Below, piece by piece: positions 7,612 through 15,794 of a DNA stretch of 64,000 nucleotides (position 1 is its first letter; every line of letters begins with the position of its first letter). The notes under the pieces are model-generated. The model did no database searches and was not told where the DNA came from. It saw nothing but the letters and a program-made list of their open reading frames with translations. This stretch comes from Vulcanimicrobium winogradskyi (lineage in GTDB: Bacteria; Vulcanimicrobiota; Vulcanimicrobiia; Vulcanimicrobiales; Vulcanimicrobiaceae): assembly GCA_003134965.1 (NCBI GenBank), contig PLDA01000002.1, positions 496,001-560,000 on the forward strand, in the 5' to 3' direction. A program made the position numbers and the translations under genes.

Positions 7612-8703
7612 TTATGCTGCGGGTTCCTCCGCGGCGGCGAACGGGGCGGCGAGCTGGAGCCGCGCGCGCCCGATCCGCGCGTCGGCCATCCCGTAGTAGA
7701 ATTCGTAGTCGCGCTCGCCTCGTTGGTCGATCGCGGTCGGGAACACGACGTTGCTCACGATCCCGTGCGTCTCGTCCACACCCTCGGGGACCATGACGGG
7801 ATTCTGCGATCGATAGCGGACGATGTGAGGCCGTTCGGCGTCGTGGACCACGAAGCCGGCGCTGTACTGCATCGCGTACGAACCGTCACCGATCTCGCGC
7901 GCGTTCACGCCGTGGAAGATCGAGAACCAGCCTTCGGCGATGCGCACCGGCGGCGTTCCGGCACCGGTCTTGATCTGACACCACGACGCATCGGGCACGA
8001 TCGCCAGCGCGCTCTCACGCGCATCGAGCACGTTGCGCACGTCGCGCAGCACCGGCTCGAGCGGGACGTATGCGATGCGCGTGCACTCGCGCTCGGCCGG
8101 CGGCAGGTCGAGCAGGGTCGGGATCGCACCGCGTCCGTCCATCGTCGAGAGCCGCAGCATCGGGCGGTGGTAGAACGCGATCGACCGCACGCCGTCGGGC
8201 GAGAGCACGGGCTCGGGGAAGAACACGCCGTCCTTGTCGTCGCCTTGATGCAGGCCCTCAGCGAAGCGCACGAGTCCTAAGCGTTCCCAGTGCACGGCGT
8301 CATCGGAGAGCGCGATCGCGATGCGCGGACCGTCCGGACCGAACGCCGTGTACGCCATCACGTACCGGTCGAGTGCAGGGATGAACGTGACGCGCGGATC
8401 TTCGCAGCCCATCCCGCCGGGGGTGCTGCGCACTTCGTACGGCGCCTCGGGCTCGAGCGCGAAGCCGGTTCGCTCGAACCGCAGGTCGTCTCCCGCACGG
8501 ATTCCGCGGCACGTCTCGACGCGCGAAACGTTGCCCTCGGCGACCGCGCGCGGATAGAGCAGAAAGGTTCCGTCGCGCGCGGTGGCGCTCGCCGGATTGA
8601 GGACGCCCTCGCGTTCGAAGGGGGAACCGTCGGGGCTCAGGACGATCCCCAAGCGGGTGATCGTACCGTCGAAGCGCGTCAGCGCGTCGACCGCAGGCGT
8701 CAT
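7612..8703 (-). CDS. Glycoside hydrolase family 130-like protein (beta-mannoside phosphorylase/hydrolase fold)
   Basis: 363 residues with a five-bladed beta-propeller pattern. LNPASA near the start, GGMGCEDPRVT, KDGVFFPEPV and a final EFYYGMADARIGRA match GH130 and related enzymes acting on beta-mannosides. GH130 members are phosphorylases (GH130_1/2) or beta-1,2-mannosidases; the sequence alone does not decide. There is no signal peptide, so it acts in the cytoplasm. I chose ATG at 8703 because it forms an ATGA overlap with the stop of the upstream 111-residue gene; ATG at 8709 is two codons longer. Confidence 0.8.
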   Translation of the reverse strand: MTPAVDALTRFDGTITRLGIVLSPDGSPFEREGVLNPASATARDGTFLLYPRAVAEGNVSRVETCRGIRAGDDLRFERTGFALEPEAPYEVRSTPGGMGCEDPRVTFIPALDRYVMAYTAFGPDGPRIAIALSDDAVHWERLGLVRFAEGLHQGDDKDGVFFPEPVLSPDGVRSIAFYHRPMLRLSTMDGRGAIPTLLDLPPAERECTRIAYVPLEPVLRDVRNVLDARESALAIVPDASWCQIKTGAGTPPVRIAEGWFSIFHGVNAREIGDGSYAMQYSAGFVVHDAERPHIVRYRSQNPVMVPEGVDETHGIVSNVVFPTAIDQRGERDYEFYYGMADARIGRARLQLAAPFAAAEEPAA

Positions 8704-9035
8704 CTCCAAGCCAACCCTACTACGAGCTCGTGCGACGTCATCCCGGCCTGCGCGGCGAACTCGTCCACGTCGTCCGACGCGCCGACCAGCACCCGCGGGT
8801 CGGTTCCGTCGTGCTCAACGCGCGCCGTGAACTGCATCCCAACAGAGAGAATATCGGCACCATCGGCCAATGCCTTCGGAAATCCATCGCCATGGACCCC
8901 GACGCGGACGCTGAGCCCGCCGCGGCGCGCGGCTTCTGCGGGCGCCTCGGCGAGCGCGGTTCGGCTCGAGACGTTCGGGATGCCGCCCCGGTCGAGGACC
9001 CGCGCCAGGTCCCCCGGCGGCGCATCGGCGAGCAC
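8700..9035 (-). CDS. Small protein of unknown function linking lipoprotein and GH130 genes
   Basis: 111 residues, GTG start sharing its first base with the TAG stop of the upstream lipoprotein gene, and a stop overlapping the GH130 start. It lies entirely inside one tightly coupled operon. No membrane helix or signal peptide is visible. It is Ala/Gly/Asp-rich, with an internal VGVHGDGFPKALADGADILS and the ending AAQAGMTSHELVVGLAWR. Not recognised. Coding is supported mainly by the end-to-end overlaps and continuous frame, as the alternative is a 330-base gap in an otherwise packed operon. Confidence 0.5.
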   Translation of the reverse strand: MLADAPPGDLARVLDRGGIPNVSSRTALAEAPAEAARRGGLSVRVGVHGDGFPKALADGADILSVGMQFTARVEHDGTDPRVLVGASDDVDEFAAQAGMTSHELVVGLAWR

Positions 9036-9472
9036 TACCTCAGCGTCGTCGAGGCGATCGGCTCGCCCGATGGAGAGACCACCTCGACGCGCGAGCCGGC
9101 CCGGTAGGCGACGTTCGGGACGAGCCAGATGGTGTAGGTCCGGTACTCCCGCGGTGCCGGCTCGCCGCCGTCGAGCGCGGCGCGTTCGAAGGCGACGATC
9201 CGGATCCGGTCGGTGTTCGGCCGGATCGACTCGACGATCTGGGTCCAACCTGTTTCCTTGTGCGGACCCATCAGCAGCACGACGGCGAACTCGTGGCGGA
9301 AGTCGGCGGAGACTGCAACGCCAAGCGAGTCGAGCGTCCGCCGGTCGCGCACGACGACGATCTCCCGGGGTCCCACGACAGGGGTGGTCCCGGTGCGAAC
9401 CGTGTTGACCCGCACCTCGCGGCAGCCGGCGAGGACGACGGCCGTCACGAGGGCGGCAAGGACGCGCCGCAT
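9035..9472 (-). CDS. Lipoprotein, possibly PrcB-like
   Basis: 145 residues. MRRVLAALVTAVVLAGC is a lipoprotein signal with lipobox LAGC, so the mature protein is probably anchored with Cys17. The mature part has a beta-strand pattern (HEFAVVLLMGPHKETGWTQI) and a C-terminal YTIWLVPN that loosely resembles the C-terminal domain of PrcB-type protease-complex lipoproteins. That match is weak. ATG at 9472 is the natural start because it opens the signal peptide. It is the first gene of the operon leading to GH130, divergent from the secreted-protein gene at 9557. Confidence 0.65.
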   Translation of the reverse strand: MRRVLAALVTAVVLAGCREVRVNTVRTGTTPVVGPREIVVVRDRRTLDSLGVAVSADFRHEFAVVLLMGPHKETGWTQIVESIRPNTDRIRIVAFERAALDGGEPAPREYRTYTIWLVPNVAYRAGSRVEVVSPSGEPIASTTLR

Positions 9473-9556
9473 CGGCGTCGGTCGTTCGACAGTTCGCACC
9501 GAGGATACCCCGCGGTCGCGACGGAAGTCGGCTACCTCCATTTGGGGAGTTCCGCC

Positions 9557-10309
9557 ATGCTGATGCTTCTGCCGATCGTCCTCGCCCTTGCCGCGAGCGA
9601 GCCTGCGCCCGCAGCCAGCGCGGCGCCGGCAACCGGCACCGCACCGGCGACCAGCAATGCGGCGCGGCCGACGCCGCTGACCGAGATCGGTCGCGTCAGG
9701 GCGCTCCCCGCCTGCGTACCGATCGTCGCCCACGCGAACGGTGCGATCACGAACGCGCTCGACAACGATCGTACGCTCGCGATCATCTCGACGAACTTGC
9801 ACAACACCGACTACGACAAGCTGAACTTCCTGCAGCGCCGCAATGCCATCGACGCGTTGATGAAGCAGGCCGAAGCGATGCGCGTCGCATCGTCCGCGGG
9901 CGACGGCGAAGTGAAGAAGCTGCGCGAGTATGCCAAGACGTCGCCCGACCCGAAGCGCCAGGAGGAACTCAAGACCTTCGCCGACGCGCTGGGCGGCGCG
10001 CTCGGCCGGCAGAAGAAGGCGGCGGTCGAATTCATGCGCGACATCACGATCATGCGGGGTCGCGAAGAGGCGACGGAGGCGCGCGACCTCATGCAGCAGG
10101 CAAACCCCGTGCCGCCCGGCGCCGCCCGTGTCTTGGCAGGCTCGCAGCAGCAGCAGCAGATAAGCGCGGCGCCGACGATCCCGCCGCTCCCGAACTACAA
10201 CAAGCAGCTCCAGTATCTCGGCGACACGTTGGACGGTCTGACGCACGGCATTCAGACCGACGAAGGGCTGGCCGCGGACCACAGCATCGCGGCAACCTCG
10301 GGCTGTTGA
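9557..10309 (+). CDS. Secreted protein of unknown function with a helical core
   Basis: 250 residues with ATG behind GGGGAG seven bases upstream. A short hydrophobic signal (MLMLLPIVLALAAS) is followed by an Ala/Pro/Thr-rich linker and a mostly helical domain (about 50-170) with many Lys, Glu and Ala (for example DALMKQAEAMRVAS and VKKLREYAK). A Gln run (SQQQQQ, near 200) and a final Cys close it. A cysteine at LPACVPIV is early in the mature part. No family recognised. It stands alone between divergent and downstream genes and is followed by a hairpin at 10330-10344. Confidence 0.65.
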   Translation: MLMLLPIVLALAASEPAPAASAAPATGTAPATSNAARPTPLTEIGRVRALPACVPIVAHANGAITNALDNDRTLAIISTNLHNTDYDKLNFLQRRNAIDALMKQAEAMRVASSAGDGEVKKLREYAKTSPDPKRQEELKTFADALGGALGRQKKAAVEFMRDITIMRGREEATEARDLMQQANPVPPGAARVLAGSQQQQQISAAPTIPPLPNYNKQLQYLGDTLDGLTHGIQTDEGLAADHSIAATSGC

Positions 10310-10329
10310 CGACCTGAGTCGTTTCGCGC

Positions 10330-10344
10330 CCGCCCTTCGGGCGG
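10330..10344. terminator. Short GC hairpin
   Basis: CCGCCC, loop TTC, GGGCGG form a 6-base perfect stem 20 bases after the stop of the secreted-protein gene. No T tract follows. It overlaps the region just upstream of the ctaA promoter-like hexamer. Confidence 0.4.
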
Positions 10345-10350
10345 TACGGT
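10345..10350 (+). promoter_or_regulatory. -10-like hexamer for ctaA
   Basis: TACGGT (TANNNT) lies seven bases before the ctaA ATG. At this distance transcription would begin at or next to the start codon, giving a leaderless mRNA. No convincing ribosome site is present apart from GGG beside the ATG. Confidence 0.35.
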
Positions 10351-10357
10351 ACTAGGG

Positions 10358-11290
10358 ATGTTCCGCGCCTTTTCGCTGGCGGCTGCCGTTTCGGCGTTCC
10401 TGCTCGCCGTGCTGGGGAGCTGGGTGCGAATCAACGGCGCCGGGATGACCTGTCCCGACTGGCCGCTCTGCCGGCACGCGCTGGTCCCGGCGCTCGACGG
10501 TGCGGTGGCACTGGAGTGGTCGCATCGGCTGGTCGCCCTGGTCGTCGGAATCCTCGCGCTGGGCGCATTGTGGACCGGTTGGCGGGCGCGCCGCCGGATC
10601 GGCGGCGTTCCGCTCGTCCTCGCCTACATCGGCGCGGTCTTTATCGTGCAGGTCGCGCTGGGCGGCTTGACCGTGGCGCTCTCGAACACTCCGTGGTCGG
10701 TGGTCGTCCACTGGGGCACCGCGATGCTGCTGCTCGCCGGTCTCACCGCGCTCGCTCTCCTGGCGATCGTCGCGCCGGGCCCCGTCGTCGTCCGCGGTTC
10801 CGTCATGGGCGCCGTCCTCGCCGTCTGCGCCGGGCTTGCATTCTTGACGATGCTGGCCGGATCGTACGTCAGCTCGAGCGGTGCAGGGCTGGCGTGCTCG
10901 ACGCTCCCGGCGTGCGACAGTGGGTCGTGGATCGGTTCGGATCCGGCGCAGCTGGCCCAGATGGCGCACCGCTGGATCGCGGCCGGCTTCTTCGGGCTGG
11001 CCACCGTCGCCGCGTACATGGCGGCGTTCGGCACGACGGCGCGCGTCCGCGTCGCGACCCTCATCGCCTACGCGCTGGTCGTGCTGCAGGTGATGCTCGG
11101 GATCGCGAACGTCGCCTGGCAGTTGCCGACGCTGCTGCGCGAGGCGCACGCCGCGAACGCCTGCGCAGCCTTCGTCGCGTTCGTCGCCGCGCTGGTCTTC
11201 GCTGCGGTCGACGGCACCGTCGCCGTCGCCGTTGCTCCGCGCCGGGTGAGCGCGCTGCCGCCGGACGCCGCTGAACGGTCGCCCGGATGA
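10358..11290 (+). CDS. ctaA: Heme A synthase (COX15/CtaA)
   Basis: 310 residues with eight predicted membrane helices in two four-helix halves. It oxidises the C8 methyl of heme O to a formyl group to make heme A for the cytochrome oxidase encoded nearby. N-terminal half: NGAGMTCPDWPLCRHAL and EWSHRLVALVVG (heme His). C-terminal half: SSSGAGLACSTLPACDSG and MAHRWIAAGFF, the matching second set, each half with the Cys pair typical of Bacillus-type CtaA. It overlaps ctaB by ATGA, so both steps of heme O/A synthesis are co-translated. Confidence 0.93.
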   Translation: MFRAFSLAAAVSAFLLAVLGSWVRINGAGMTCPDWPLCRHALVPALDGAVALEWSHRLVALVVGILALGALWTGWRARRRIGGVPLVLAYIGAVFIVQVALGGLTVALSNTPWSVVVHWGTAMLLLAGLTALALLAIVAPGPVVVRGSVMGAVLAVCAGLAFLTMLAGSYVSSSGAGLACSTLPACDSGSWIGSDPAQLAQMAHRWIAAGFFGLATVAAYMAAFGTTARVRVATLIAYALVVLQVMLGIANVAWQLPTLLREAHAANACAAFVAFVAALVFAAVDGTVAVAVAPRRVSALPPDAAERSPG

Positions 11291-12231
11291 GCTCGACGCT
11301 CTCGCGCATCGACGGCGCACCGCTCCCGCGCCTGCCCGGACCCAAGAGCCGTCTGCGCGGCGCGATCGAGAACTACTACGAGCTCACCAAGCCGCGCATC
11401 ATCTACCTGCTGCTCATCACCACGCTCGCGGCGATGGTGATGGCGGCGCGCGGTGTTCCGCCGCTGCTGCTCACGGTCTGGACGCTGCTCGGCGGCGCGC
11501 TCTCGGCGGCGTCGGCGGGCGCGCTGAACTGCGTGTGGGACCGCGACATCGACCGTCTGATGAACCGTACCAAGCTGCGCCCCGTTGCGCGCGGGGCGAT
11601 CTCGGCGCGCGACGCGCTGATCTTCGCGGCACTCGCGCAAAGCGCGGGCTTCGCGATGCTCTACGCGTTCGTCAACCCGCTGGCGGCGTGGCTCTCGCTG
11701 GCCGGAAACGCGTACTACGTCGTGATCTACACGATGTGGCTGAAGCGCGTGACGCCGCTGAACATCGTGATCGGCGGTGCCGCCGGCGCGGTTCCGCCGC
11801 TCGTCGGCTGGGCCGCCGTGACCGGCCATCTCGGCTCGCCCGCGTTCGCGCTCTTCGCGGTGATCTTCTTGTGGACGCCGCCGCACTTCTGGGCGCTCGC
11901 GCTGATGACGAACGTCGACTACGACAAAGCCGGGATCCCGATGATGCCCAACGTCAAGGGCATCGCCCACACCAAACGCGAGATCGTGATCTACTCGCTG
12001 GTGTTGGTCGGTGTCTCGCTGGCGTTCTTCCCGCTCCACGTCCTGGGCCCGTGCTACGGCGGCTGCGCGCTGATCCTCGGCGCCGTGTTCCTGTGGGATG
12101 CGTGGAAGGTCAGCGGCGATCCGACGAAGCGCTACGCGCGGGTGCTGTTCAAATACTCGCTGCTGTATCTCGCCCTCATGTGCGCGGCGATGGTACTCGA
12201 CCGCGTGATCCAGCTTCCGCACGTGACCTGA
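11287..12231 (+). CDS. ctaB: Protoheme IX farnesyltransferase (heme O synthase)
   Basis: 314 residues, UbiA-superfamily prenyltransferase with about nine membrane helices. It attaches farnesyl to protoheme to give heme O, the substrate of CtaA. The first Asp-rich motif is NCVWDRDIDRLMNRTKLRP, with NAYYVVIYTMWLKR following; the second motif region has TPPHFWALAL and NVDYDKAGIPMMP. ATGA overlap with ctaA fixes the start. The gap to the following MFS gene is only 11 bases, so the unit may be ctaA-ctaB-MFS. Confidence 0.94.
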   Translation: MSSTLSRIDGAPLPRLPGPKSRLRGAIENYYELTKPRIIYLLLITTLAAMVMAARGVPPLLLTVWTLLGGALSAASAGALNCVWDRDIDRLMNRTKLRPVARGAISARDALIFAALAQSAGFAMLYAFVNPLAAWLSLAGNAYYVVIYTMWLKRVTPLNIVIGGAAGAVPPLVGWAAVTGHLGSPAFALFAVIFLWTPPHFWALALMTNVDYDKAGIPMMPNVKGIAHTKREIVIYSLVLVGVSLAFFPLHVLGPCYGGCALILGAVFLWDAWKVSGDPTKRYARVLFKYSLLYLALMCAAMVLDRVIQLPHVT

Positions 12232-12242
12232 GCGCCGCCGCG

Positions 12243-13652
12243 ATGGCAACTACCGCCCAAACCACGGTCGCCGGTCACCAGCTCGATCGCAGCACCGTTC
12301 CGCTGCTCGTCACGCTCGGGCTCGGCGTGTTCGCCGGAGCGCTCGACCTGGGCGTGCTCTCACCGGCGCTCCCAGCGCTCGGCGCGGCGTTCGGGATCGG
12401 ACCGCGCGATCTGGCGTGGGTGTTCACGCTCTACCTGCTGGCGAACGTCGTCGCGATCCCGGTGATGTCGAAGCTCGCGGATCAGTACGGCCGGCGTCCG
12501 GTCTACATCGCCTGCGTCGCGATCTTTGCGGCCGGGAGCGTGCTCGCGATCGCCGCGCCGAGCTACGGCATCTTTCTCGCCGCGCGGGCGATCCAGGCGG
12601 CCGGTGCCGGCGGGATCTTCCCGGTCGCGACGGCGGCGATCGCCGACCGCATCCCGCTCGAGCGGCGCGGCGCGGCGCTCGGGCTGATCGCGGCGACGTG
12701 GGGTGTGGCCGCCGTGATCGGCCCCGTGATCGGCGGCGCGATCACGCACTTCATCTCGTGGCACTGGATCTTCGCGCTCAACGTACCGCTTGCGATCGTG
12801 GTGATCGTGATGGCGCGCACGACGGTGCCGGCGAACGCCGCGAACGCCCGCGGCCCGCTCGACGTCGCCGGCGTCGTCACGCTCGCGGTCGGCCTGCTCG
12901 CAACGATGGGCCTGTTGACGCGGCTGTACGCGGTCGGCGGATCGGTCGACCCGCTGCGCGCCTGGGCGCTGGTTGCGATCGCGGTGATCGCGTTCGCGCT
13001 GTTCGCGCTCGCCGAACGGCGCGCCGCGCAGCCGGTGCTTCCGCCGGCGTTCCTTGCCGACCGCCAGTTGCTCGTCACCTACGCGCTCGAGATTCTGATC
13101 GGGATGCTGGAAGGCGCGCTCTTCTTCATCCCGGCGGCGCTGGTTGCGGGCGAGCACCTCGGCTATGCCGCCGCGGGGATGGTGGCAGCGCTCGGCGCGC
13201 TCTGCTTCGTCGCGGTGATCCCGCTCTCGGGCCGGCTGCTCGACGTCGTCGGGAGCCGCGCGGTGCTCGCCGCCGGGAGCACGCTGACGGCGCTCGGGAT
13301 GCTGATCTTCGCGCTCGGCTTTGCGCGGTTGCCGCTCGCGCTGCTGGCGATGGTCGTCGCGGGATGTGGGTTCGGCGCGCTGCTCGGGGCGCCGACGCGC
13401 TACATCATCAGCAACCGGGTGGGCGCGAACCAGCGCGCGAGCGCGGTCGGCATGCTCTCGATCATGCTGATCGTCGGGCAGATCATCGGCGGATCGCTCG
13501 GCGGCGGCGTCGCGAGTTCGCACGGCGACGTGGTGAACGGCTATCGCGTCGCGTACTTCGTCTTCGCCGCGATCGCGGTCGTCGCGGCACTGCTCACCGG
13601 CGTGCTCGCATCGCGGCGCGCCGAACTCGACCACGCGCGCAAAGCTGCATGA
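12243..13652 (+). CDS. MFS transporter, drug:H+ antiporter type
   Basis: 469 residues and roughly 12-14 membrane helices. Helices 2-3 carry the MFS motif SKLADQYGRRPVYIA; RAIQAAGAGGIFPVATAAIADR and the motif C-like GVAAVIGPVIGGAIT are those of DHA2/EmrB-QacA exporters. The substrate is unknown. The open frame runs upstream into ctaB, but MATTAQTTVAG at 12243 is the start because the hydrophobic N-terminus follows it and the ctaB stop is just upstream. Downstream, 28 bases separate it from the convergent SCO gene. Confidence 0.88.
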   Translation: MATTAQTTVAGHQLDRSTVPLLVTLGLGVFAGALDLGVLSPALPALGAAFGIGPRDLAWVFTLYLLANVVAIPVMSKLADQYGRRPVYIACVAIFAAGSVLAIAAPSYGIFLAARAIQAAGAGGIFPVATAAIADRIPLERRGAALGLIAATWGVAAVIGPVIGGAITHFISWHWIFALNVPLAIVVIVMARTTVPANAANARGPLDVAGVVTLAVGLLATMGLLTRLYAVGGSVDPLRAWALVAIAVIAFALFALAERRAAQPVLPPAFLADRQLLVTYALEILIGMLEGALFFIPAALVAGEHLGYAAAGMVAALGALCFVAVIPLSGRLLDVVGSRAVLAAGSTLTALGMLIFALGFARLPLALLAMVVAGCGFGALLGAPTRYIISNRVGANQRASAVGMLSIMLIVGQIIGGSLGGGVASSHGDVVNGYRVAYFVFAAIAVVAALLTGVLASRRAELDHARKAA

Positions 13653-13680
13653 CGCATGCGCGATCGCCGGCCAGCTCCGG

Positions 13681-14664
13681 TCAGGGGCTCTCGACGAAGA
13701 TCTTTCGCGCCAGGCGGTAGACGAGATAGGCGAGCGACGCGAAGAGCGCGAGGACCACGGCGAGGTCAGCCAAGCCGCTGAAGCCGGCGACGCTGTTGCC
13801 GCACAGTGCGACCGCGGTCGACGAGAGCCACAGGTTCAACCGGGCGAGCGGATTGCTCGCGACGCCGTGGCTCGCGTCGACCTGCGCGAGGATCTCGGCG
13901 GGCAACCACGACGTGTCGCTCATCATCGACCGCACTCGCCCGTCCGCTCCGATCAGCACGGTGTTCTCGGCGTGGATGATCCCGATGTTCGGGTCGGGGA
14001 ACGCCGTGACGTGGAACTGCGCTGCGAAGTCGAGCGTCGGCTCGGCGTCGCCGACGACCAAGCTCCAGCGCCGCGGGTCGGCCTTGTACGCGCCGGCGTA
14101 GCGCGCGAGTACCGGCGGCCGGTCGTAGGTCGGATCGAGCGTCACCTCGACCAGATGCAGATCGCGCTTCCCGGCGAGTTCTTGGAGCTTCGCGAACTTC
14201 GCGCTGATCAGCGGGCACATCCGCGCGTCGGCACAGCGCGTGTAGATGAACGAGAGAACGACGTCCTTGCCGCGCAGCTGGGAGAAGCGGAACGGCTTTG
14301 CCGTCTGGTCGAGAAACGGGGTGTCGGGCACGACGTCGCCGATCTTGAGCGGCGTCACCCGTCTCAGCGGCGAGGTCTCGCTGGTGAGCGCCTGCGCGCT
14401 CGAGCTGGTCACGTTGGAGAGGGTCCAGGGCTCGGTCTTCGTGCTGACGTCGGCTTCGATCGTCGCCCCGGGCAGCAGTTGTGCGGCCCGCTCGCGGGGA
14501 ACGATACGGAACGGCATCGTCATCGCCGGCATCGTGCCGAACGCATCGTGGCGCACGATGACCTCACCGGTCTTCGGCGTCACGGCCAGGACGACGCCGT
14601 GCAGGCGCACAGCGGCGCTCGCGTATCCAGGGAACAGCAGCATGATCGACACGACGAAGATCAT
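13681..14664 (-). CDS. CusF-like domain fused to SCO1/SenC copper chaperone with C-terminal membrane anchor
   Basis: 327 residues. A signal peptide (MIFVVSIMLLFPGYASA) is followed by a CusF-type copper-binding domain (HGVVLAVTPKTGEVIVRH, then MPAMTMPF) at about 19-95. A SCO domain at about 110-270 has FIYTRCADARMCPLIS with the copper cysteines, TLDPTYDRPPVL, and FHVTAFPDPNIGIIH near the copper His. A C-terminal helix (about 296-318, LADLAVVLALFASLAYLVYRL) anchors it. SCO proteins deliver copper to the CuA site of oxidase subunit II, encoded 4 kb away. The start is next to a divergent gene. Confidence 0.88.
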   Translation of the reverse strand: MIFVVSIMLLFPGYASAAVRLHGVVLAVTPKTGEVIVRHDAFGTMPAMTMPFRIVPRERAAQLLPGATIEADVSTKTEPWTLSNVTSSSAQALTSETSPLRRVTPLKIGDVVPDTPFLDQTAKPFRFSQLRGKDVVLSFIYTRCADARMCPLISAKFAKLQELAGKRDLHLVEVTLDPTYDRPPVLARYAGAYKADPRRWSLVVGDAEPTLDFAAQFHVTAFPDPNIGIIHAENTVLIGADGRVRSMMSDTSWLPAEILAQVDASHGVASNPLARLNLWLSSTAVALCGNSVAGFSGLADLAVVLALFASLAYLVYRLARKIFVESP

Positions 14665-14671
14665 CCACGGC

Positions 14672-15271
14672 GTGCGGCCCAGCCGGCTCAGCGCGGACGA
14701 CCGCGCGCAGACGCTGATCCGGCGGCCGTGGACGCGCGCCGAGCGCCGCGTCGTGCTGACGGGCTTTTTCGGGCGGCTCACCATCGCCGTCGAACCGCTG
14801 CTGTGCGGGCTGGTGTTCGCGGCCATCACGATCGGCGTGTTCTGGGCTCCTAAGCTCTCGGGCGGAAAGGTTCTTTCGGACATCGTCGTCATCGCCCCGG
14901 TCTTCGGGCTAGGCGTCCTCGCGTGCGTGGCGTGGATGCTGGGCGTCATGCTCGCGCCGGCTCGCGCCCTCGCCCACACGCTGCGACCGATCTACATCGT
15001 CGACGGTTACATCCGCTACCGCCCGCGCGACCGAGAGTCGGCCGAGGACTGCAACGGCTACGTCGCCGTGCTGACCGAGAAAGAGATCGTCGCCTGCGAG
15101 TGGCCGACGCTCGGCGAGATCGAGCTACCCGCCATCACACGCCCCGCGCTGTGCGAGTTCAGCGAGTACGGGGGCGTCCATCACGTCGACGGCCGGCCGA
15201 CCGGCGTGCTGCCGGCCCGCATCTCGCCGCTCGGCGTCGGGATCCACGGCCGCAAGGAAGAGATCGTCTGA
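14672..15271 (+). CDS. Two-helix membrane protein of unknown function in the oxidase cluster
   Basis: About 199 residues. Two helices (about 36-58 and 67-92, e.g. DIVVIAPVFGLGVLACVAW) are followed by a cytoplasmic or extracytoplasmic domain of ~100 residues with IYIVDGYIRYRPRDRESAEDCNGYVAVLT. No family recognised. GTG at 14672 avoids overlap with the divergent SCO gene; ATG at 14642 would add ten residues but run 23 bases into it. The position, between SCO and the oxidase genes, suggests a link to oxidase assembly, which is only guilt by association. It ends 12 bases from the convergent 58-residue gene. Confidence 0.55.
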   Translation: MRPSRLSADDRAQTLIRRPWTRAERRVVLTGFFGRLTIAVEPLLCGLVFAAITIGVFWAPKLSGGKVLSDIVVIAPVFGLGVLACVAWMLGVMLAPARALAHTLRPIYIVDGYIRYRPRDRESAEDCNGYVAVLTEKEIVACEWPTLGEIELPAITRPALCEFSEYGGVHHVDGRPTGVLPARISPLGVGIHGRKEEIV

Positions 15272-15283
15272 CCCGTTCGGCTC

Positions 15284-15460
15284 CTACAGTTTGATCGTCA
15301 GGGTGTTACCGGCGGGCCAGACGTGGTTGTTCCCGGACGTCCCGACGACCATCCCCGCGATCACGAAGATCAGCACCACGCCCGCGATGCCGGCCCACAT
15401 CACGAGCGGCGGGATGCCGCTCGAGATCGGAACACCGCGTTCGTCCTCCACGTCGTGCAT
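15284..15460 (-). CDS. 58-residue single-helix membrane protein, last gene of the oxidase operon
   Basis: An acidic N-terminus (MHDVEDERGVPI) is followed by one helix (about 21-41, VMWAGIAGVVLIFVIAGMVV) and a short tail. ATG shares its A with the TGA stop of the 69-residue gene upstream, so the two are coupled. Small one- or two-helix proteins at the end of cta operons are often accessory or subunit IV-like components of caa3 oxidases. I infer that role; no family match is claimed. Confidence 0.6.
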   Translation of the reverse strand: MHDVEDERGVPISSGIPPLVMWAGIAGVVLIFVIAGMVVGTSGNNHVWPAGNTLTIKL

Positions 15461-15669
15461 CAGGCACCTCCTCCGCCGTGCGGAAGCACGCCGAAACACG
15501 CGAGAACGACCAAGACGCACCCGAACGCCATCAGGCCCAGCAGCACTTTGGTGACGTTGTCGTCGAGCCCGTTCTTCGGCCACTCGCCGCGCAGGCCGAC
15601 CAAGGCGAACGCGAACACGATCAGCGCCCCCACGAATGCAACGACCTTCTCAATGGTGGCTAGATCCAT
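15460..15669 (-). CDS. 69-residue two-helix membrane protein, possible oxidase subunit IV
   Basis: Two hydrophobic helices (about 9-26, VVAFVGALIVFAFALVGL, and 43-62, VLLGLMAFGCVLVVLACFG) are joined by a short charged loop (RGEWPKNGLDDN). The end is Gly-rich. It lies 125 bases after ctaE on the same strand, separated by a GC hairpin at 15701-15717. Size and topology fit subunit IV of caa3-type oxidases, although that assignment rests on position rather than motifs. Confidence 0.6.
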   Translation of the reverse strand: MDLATIEKVVAFVGALIVFAFALVGLRGEWPKNGLDDNVTKVLLGLMAFGCVLVVLACFGVLPHGGGGA

Positions 15670-15700
15670 TTAACGGCGCTCCGCCCCGGGCTGCGCGCCC

Positions 15701-15717
15701 CCCACGCGTTGCGTGGG
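15701..15717. terminator. GC hairpin between ctaE and the small oxidase genes
   Basis: CCCACGC, loop GTT, GCGTGGG form a perfect 7-base stem flanked by C and G runs. It lies 125-base spacing after ctaE and may attenuate transcription or protect the upstream oxidase mRNA. Confidence 0.4.
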
Positions 15718-15794
15718 CCCCCCGGTCCGAGCTCGCAACAAACCTGGCGGCATGGCGGGATTCTGCTGCGCTCGCTCCATCATCACTTTCGCTT

